Positions 62,900 through 64,000 of a stretch of DNA of 64,000 bases are shown piece after piece; within the stretch, counting starts at the first letter, position 1, and each line of letters starts with the position of its first letter. Position numbers and translations under genes: made by a program. The notes under the pieces were generated by a model that did no database searches, was not told where the DNA came from, and saw only the letters and a list, made by a program, of their open reading frames with translations. The stretch is from Streptomyces physcomitrii. GTDB lineage: Bacteria; Actinomycetota; Actinomycetes; Streptomycetales; Streptomycetaceae. Location of the stretch: assembly GCF_012273655.1 (NCBI RefSeq), contig NZ_JAAWWP010000002.1, forward strand, positions 442,017 to 506,016, written 5' to 3'.

Positions 62900-64000
62900 C
62901 GGGCTCCACCCAACAGGGCTGACCTCCGCTTCTCCTTCTGGCCCCCATCACCGGGGGACCCATGGGGGAACAAGGTAGGCGGCTTGAGGCTCCGCGCAAA
63001 CCGCTTGCTTGACGACCTCTTCGTCCCAAAGCAATCTTGGTGGCTAGCGGACCAGGGATGAACGGAACGCTGACCTGCGCCGACGGTCCCTGAACGTGCG
63101 TGGACGTGCGCCGCCGTACGCGGTCGTTGTCACGCAGTTAGACACGCAGCCGCCGGGAGGTCCCGCACTCACAGGCCAGCAGGTTGGCTCGCGCCGGCCG
63201 GTAGTGCCACACGTCAACCGGAGAGGTACTCCATCACCGCTGCCGTTGCGATGTTCATCATTTGACGTGACCTCACGGTACCGACGTATTTGGCTTCCTG
63301 AAGATCAGTCTCGGACGCTGCCAGGATTTTCCCCACAGTGTCGAACCCAAGTTCTTTGAGTTTTTTCCGGGCGAAAGCAGTCATATCCAACTGGTCGACA
63401 GTTCGATCAAGTTGCGACTTTATGAACTCTTGCCGTACCTCATCCATCTTTTCAACGTCGAGTTTCGCAATGCTCTCATAAGCCTCGTGGTTGGCTCCAA
63501 ATTCAACAAAGCGCTTGATTGAAATGGAAGAACCCCTCAGCCAATTCGCAGCGGACACGGGGTCAGCTTCCGGCCCGACTCGCGTTCCGATATTCAACAT
63601 GTATCGAGCACCGGTGAGGCCGCGTGTTGCGACCACCCCGGTTCCGGCTTCGTGAAGAATTCCGCTGTAGCAGAGTAGACGTAGAGCCTCTTTCACGGCT
63701 GCGGGTGCGTCACGATGGATCCACAAGAATACGCGCTTGTCGGGATCTCCCGTCTGCCGTTGCTTCTTGCGCAGCAGGGGAATGACTTCTTGCTGAAGGA
63801 ATTCGCGTCCCCAATCGATCACCGCACGGTGGCCAACATAGCGGTCGCCCAAGGATGAGTGCTCACTCCAAATCGCGTCCCGGTAGTACTCCTTCAGGAC
63901 ACGCTGAGCGTTATTCGAGTTCAGGGGTGAAGCGTCAGATACGGTTCTCAGTAGATTTCGCGGATTTCCGCTTGAGGCGAAAGCCACCGCATCAAATACT
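62900..64000. mobile_element. Left/right end of a putative integrative element (SLP1-type site)
   Basis: DNA from the tRNA fragment rightwards is lower in GC than the core region and has no streptomycete-housekeeping gene. It holds the end of an AAA-type ATPase gene and a CGTGCGTGGACGTGCG direct-repeat patch (63094-63110). No integrase or excisionase is in the window. The element is taken to continue past 64000; size and type are unknown. Confidence 0.55.
63214..64000 (-). CDS. AAA-type ATPase, C-terminal part (5' end outside window)
   Basis: Partial; the frame is open to the right edge. It begins in window with FDAVAFASSGNPRNLLR, matching the sensor-2 (GNPR) end of an AAA+ ATPase domain. 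A winged-helix-like middle follows (KEYYRDAIW ... RVFLWIHRDAPAAVKEALRLLCYSGIL), and then a C-terminal helix-hairpin-helix (KKLKELGFDTVGKILAASETDLQEAKYVGTVRSRQMMNIATAAV). This resembles ORC/CDC6-like AAA ATPases found in defence and mobile contexts, by eye only. Codon use is less GC-rich than neighbours. There is no start, so length is unknown. Confidence 0.7.
   Translation of the reverse strand, partial: VFDAVAFASSGNPRNLLRTVSDASPLNSNNAQRVLKEYYRDAIWSEHSSLGDRYVGHRAVIDWGREFLQQEVIPLLRKKQRQTGDPDKRVFLWIHRDAPAAVKEALRLLCYSGILHEAGTGVVATRGLTGARYMLNIGTRVGPEADPVSAANWLRGSSISIKRFVEFGANHEAYESIAKLDVEKMDEVRQEFIKSQLDRTVDQLDMTAFARKKLKELGFDTVGKILAASETDLQEAKYVGTVRSRQMMNIATAAVMEYLSG

Noticed and set aside
62849..63061. 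Plus-strand 70-codon frame (MAAPGFEPGKAEP...).
   Set aside because: It runs across the tRNA fragment; proteins like this are common artefacts of tRNA T-arm sequence.

Overview
The window is high-GC actinobacterial chromosome, almost certainly Streptomyces or a close relative. It carries the ribosomal-protein/RNA-polymerase supercluster with Streptomyces-type protein lengths (RpoB 1161 aa from a TTG start, EF-Tu 397 aa, RpoA 340 aa, GlmM 452 aa, TruA 284 aa), GTG starts are common, and the flanking genes (murB, a MaoC pair, an aspartate aminotransferase, an adenosine deaminase, tRNA-Trp/Met/Thr, rpmG) follow the order known from S. coelicolor.

Layout. 1-0.4 kb: end of a DUF389 membrane protein. 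0.4-5.5 kb: glmM, rplM-rpsI, a YGYP-repeat membrane protein and truA. 5.5-22.3 kb, all on the minus strand: infA-rpmJ-rpsM-rpsK-rpoA-rplQ, secY-adk-map, and the spc and S10 operons (rpsJ to rplO). 22.9-27.3 kb: rpsL-rpsG-fusA-tuf. In S. coelicolor several dozen genes lie between tuf and rpsJ; here only about 620 bp do. 27.6-33.9 kb: an accessory island of somewhat lower GC. It holds a small helical protein, a 1499-aa Rhs/YD-repeat polymorphic toxin with a WXG-like N-terminus and a C-terminal domain showing an ADP-ribosyltransferase R-S-ExE pattern, a toxin-overlapping small gene that is the likely immunity gene, a short remnant-like ORF and one unrecognised gene. 34.3-36.0 kb: a secreted protein and a lipoprotein. 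36.3-44 kb: rpoC-rpoB. 44.5-51.7 kb: rplL-rplJ with a leader and attenuator, two paralogous lipoproteins, rplA-rplK, a small secreted protein, nusG-secE and tRNA-Trp. 52-60 kb: metabolic genes, including an amidohydrolase homologue that appears to have lost most of its catalytic residues. 60-62.7 kb: an old-yellow-enzyme family reductase, a secreted chitin-binding-like protein and a small CPEC protein. 62.85-64 kb: a displaced 3' fragment of a tRNA-Tyr gene, then low-GC DNA encoding the end of an AAA-type ATPase. This is best read as one end of an integrated element at the tRNA-Tyr locus, the type of site used by SLP1.

The core genes together make the ribosome, RNA polymerase, translation factors and the Sec channel. 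Transcription units are bounded by strong hairpins, and I could read convincing promoters for rplM, rpsL, rpoBC, rplJ and the tRNA-Thr/tRNA-Met/rpmG unit. A 25-nt hairpin motif is shared by the rpsL and rpsJ leaders. The two regions most likely to hold something undescribed are the Rhs toxin island and the element beginning at 62.85 kb.
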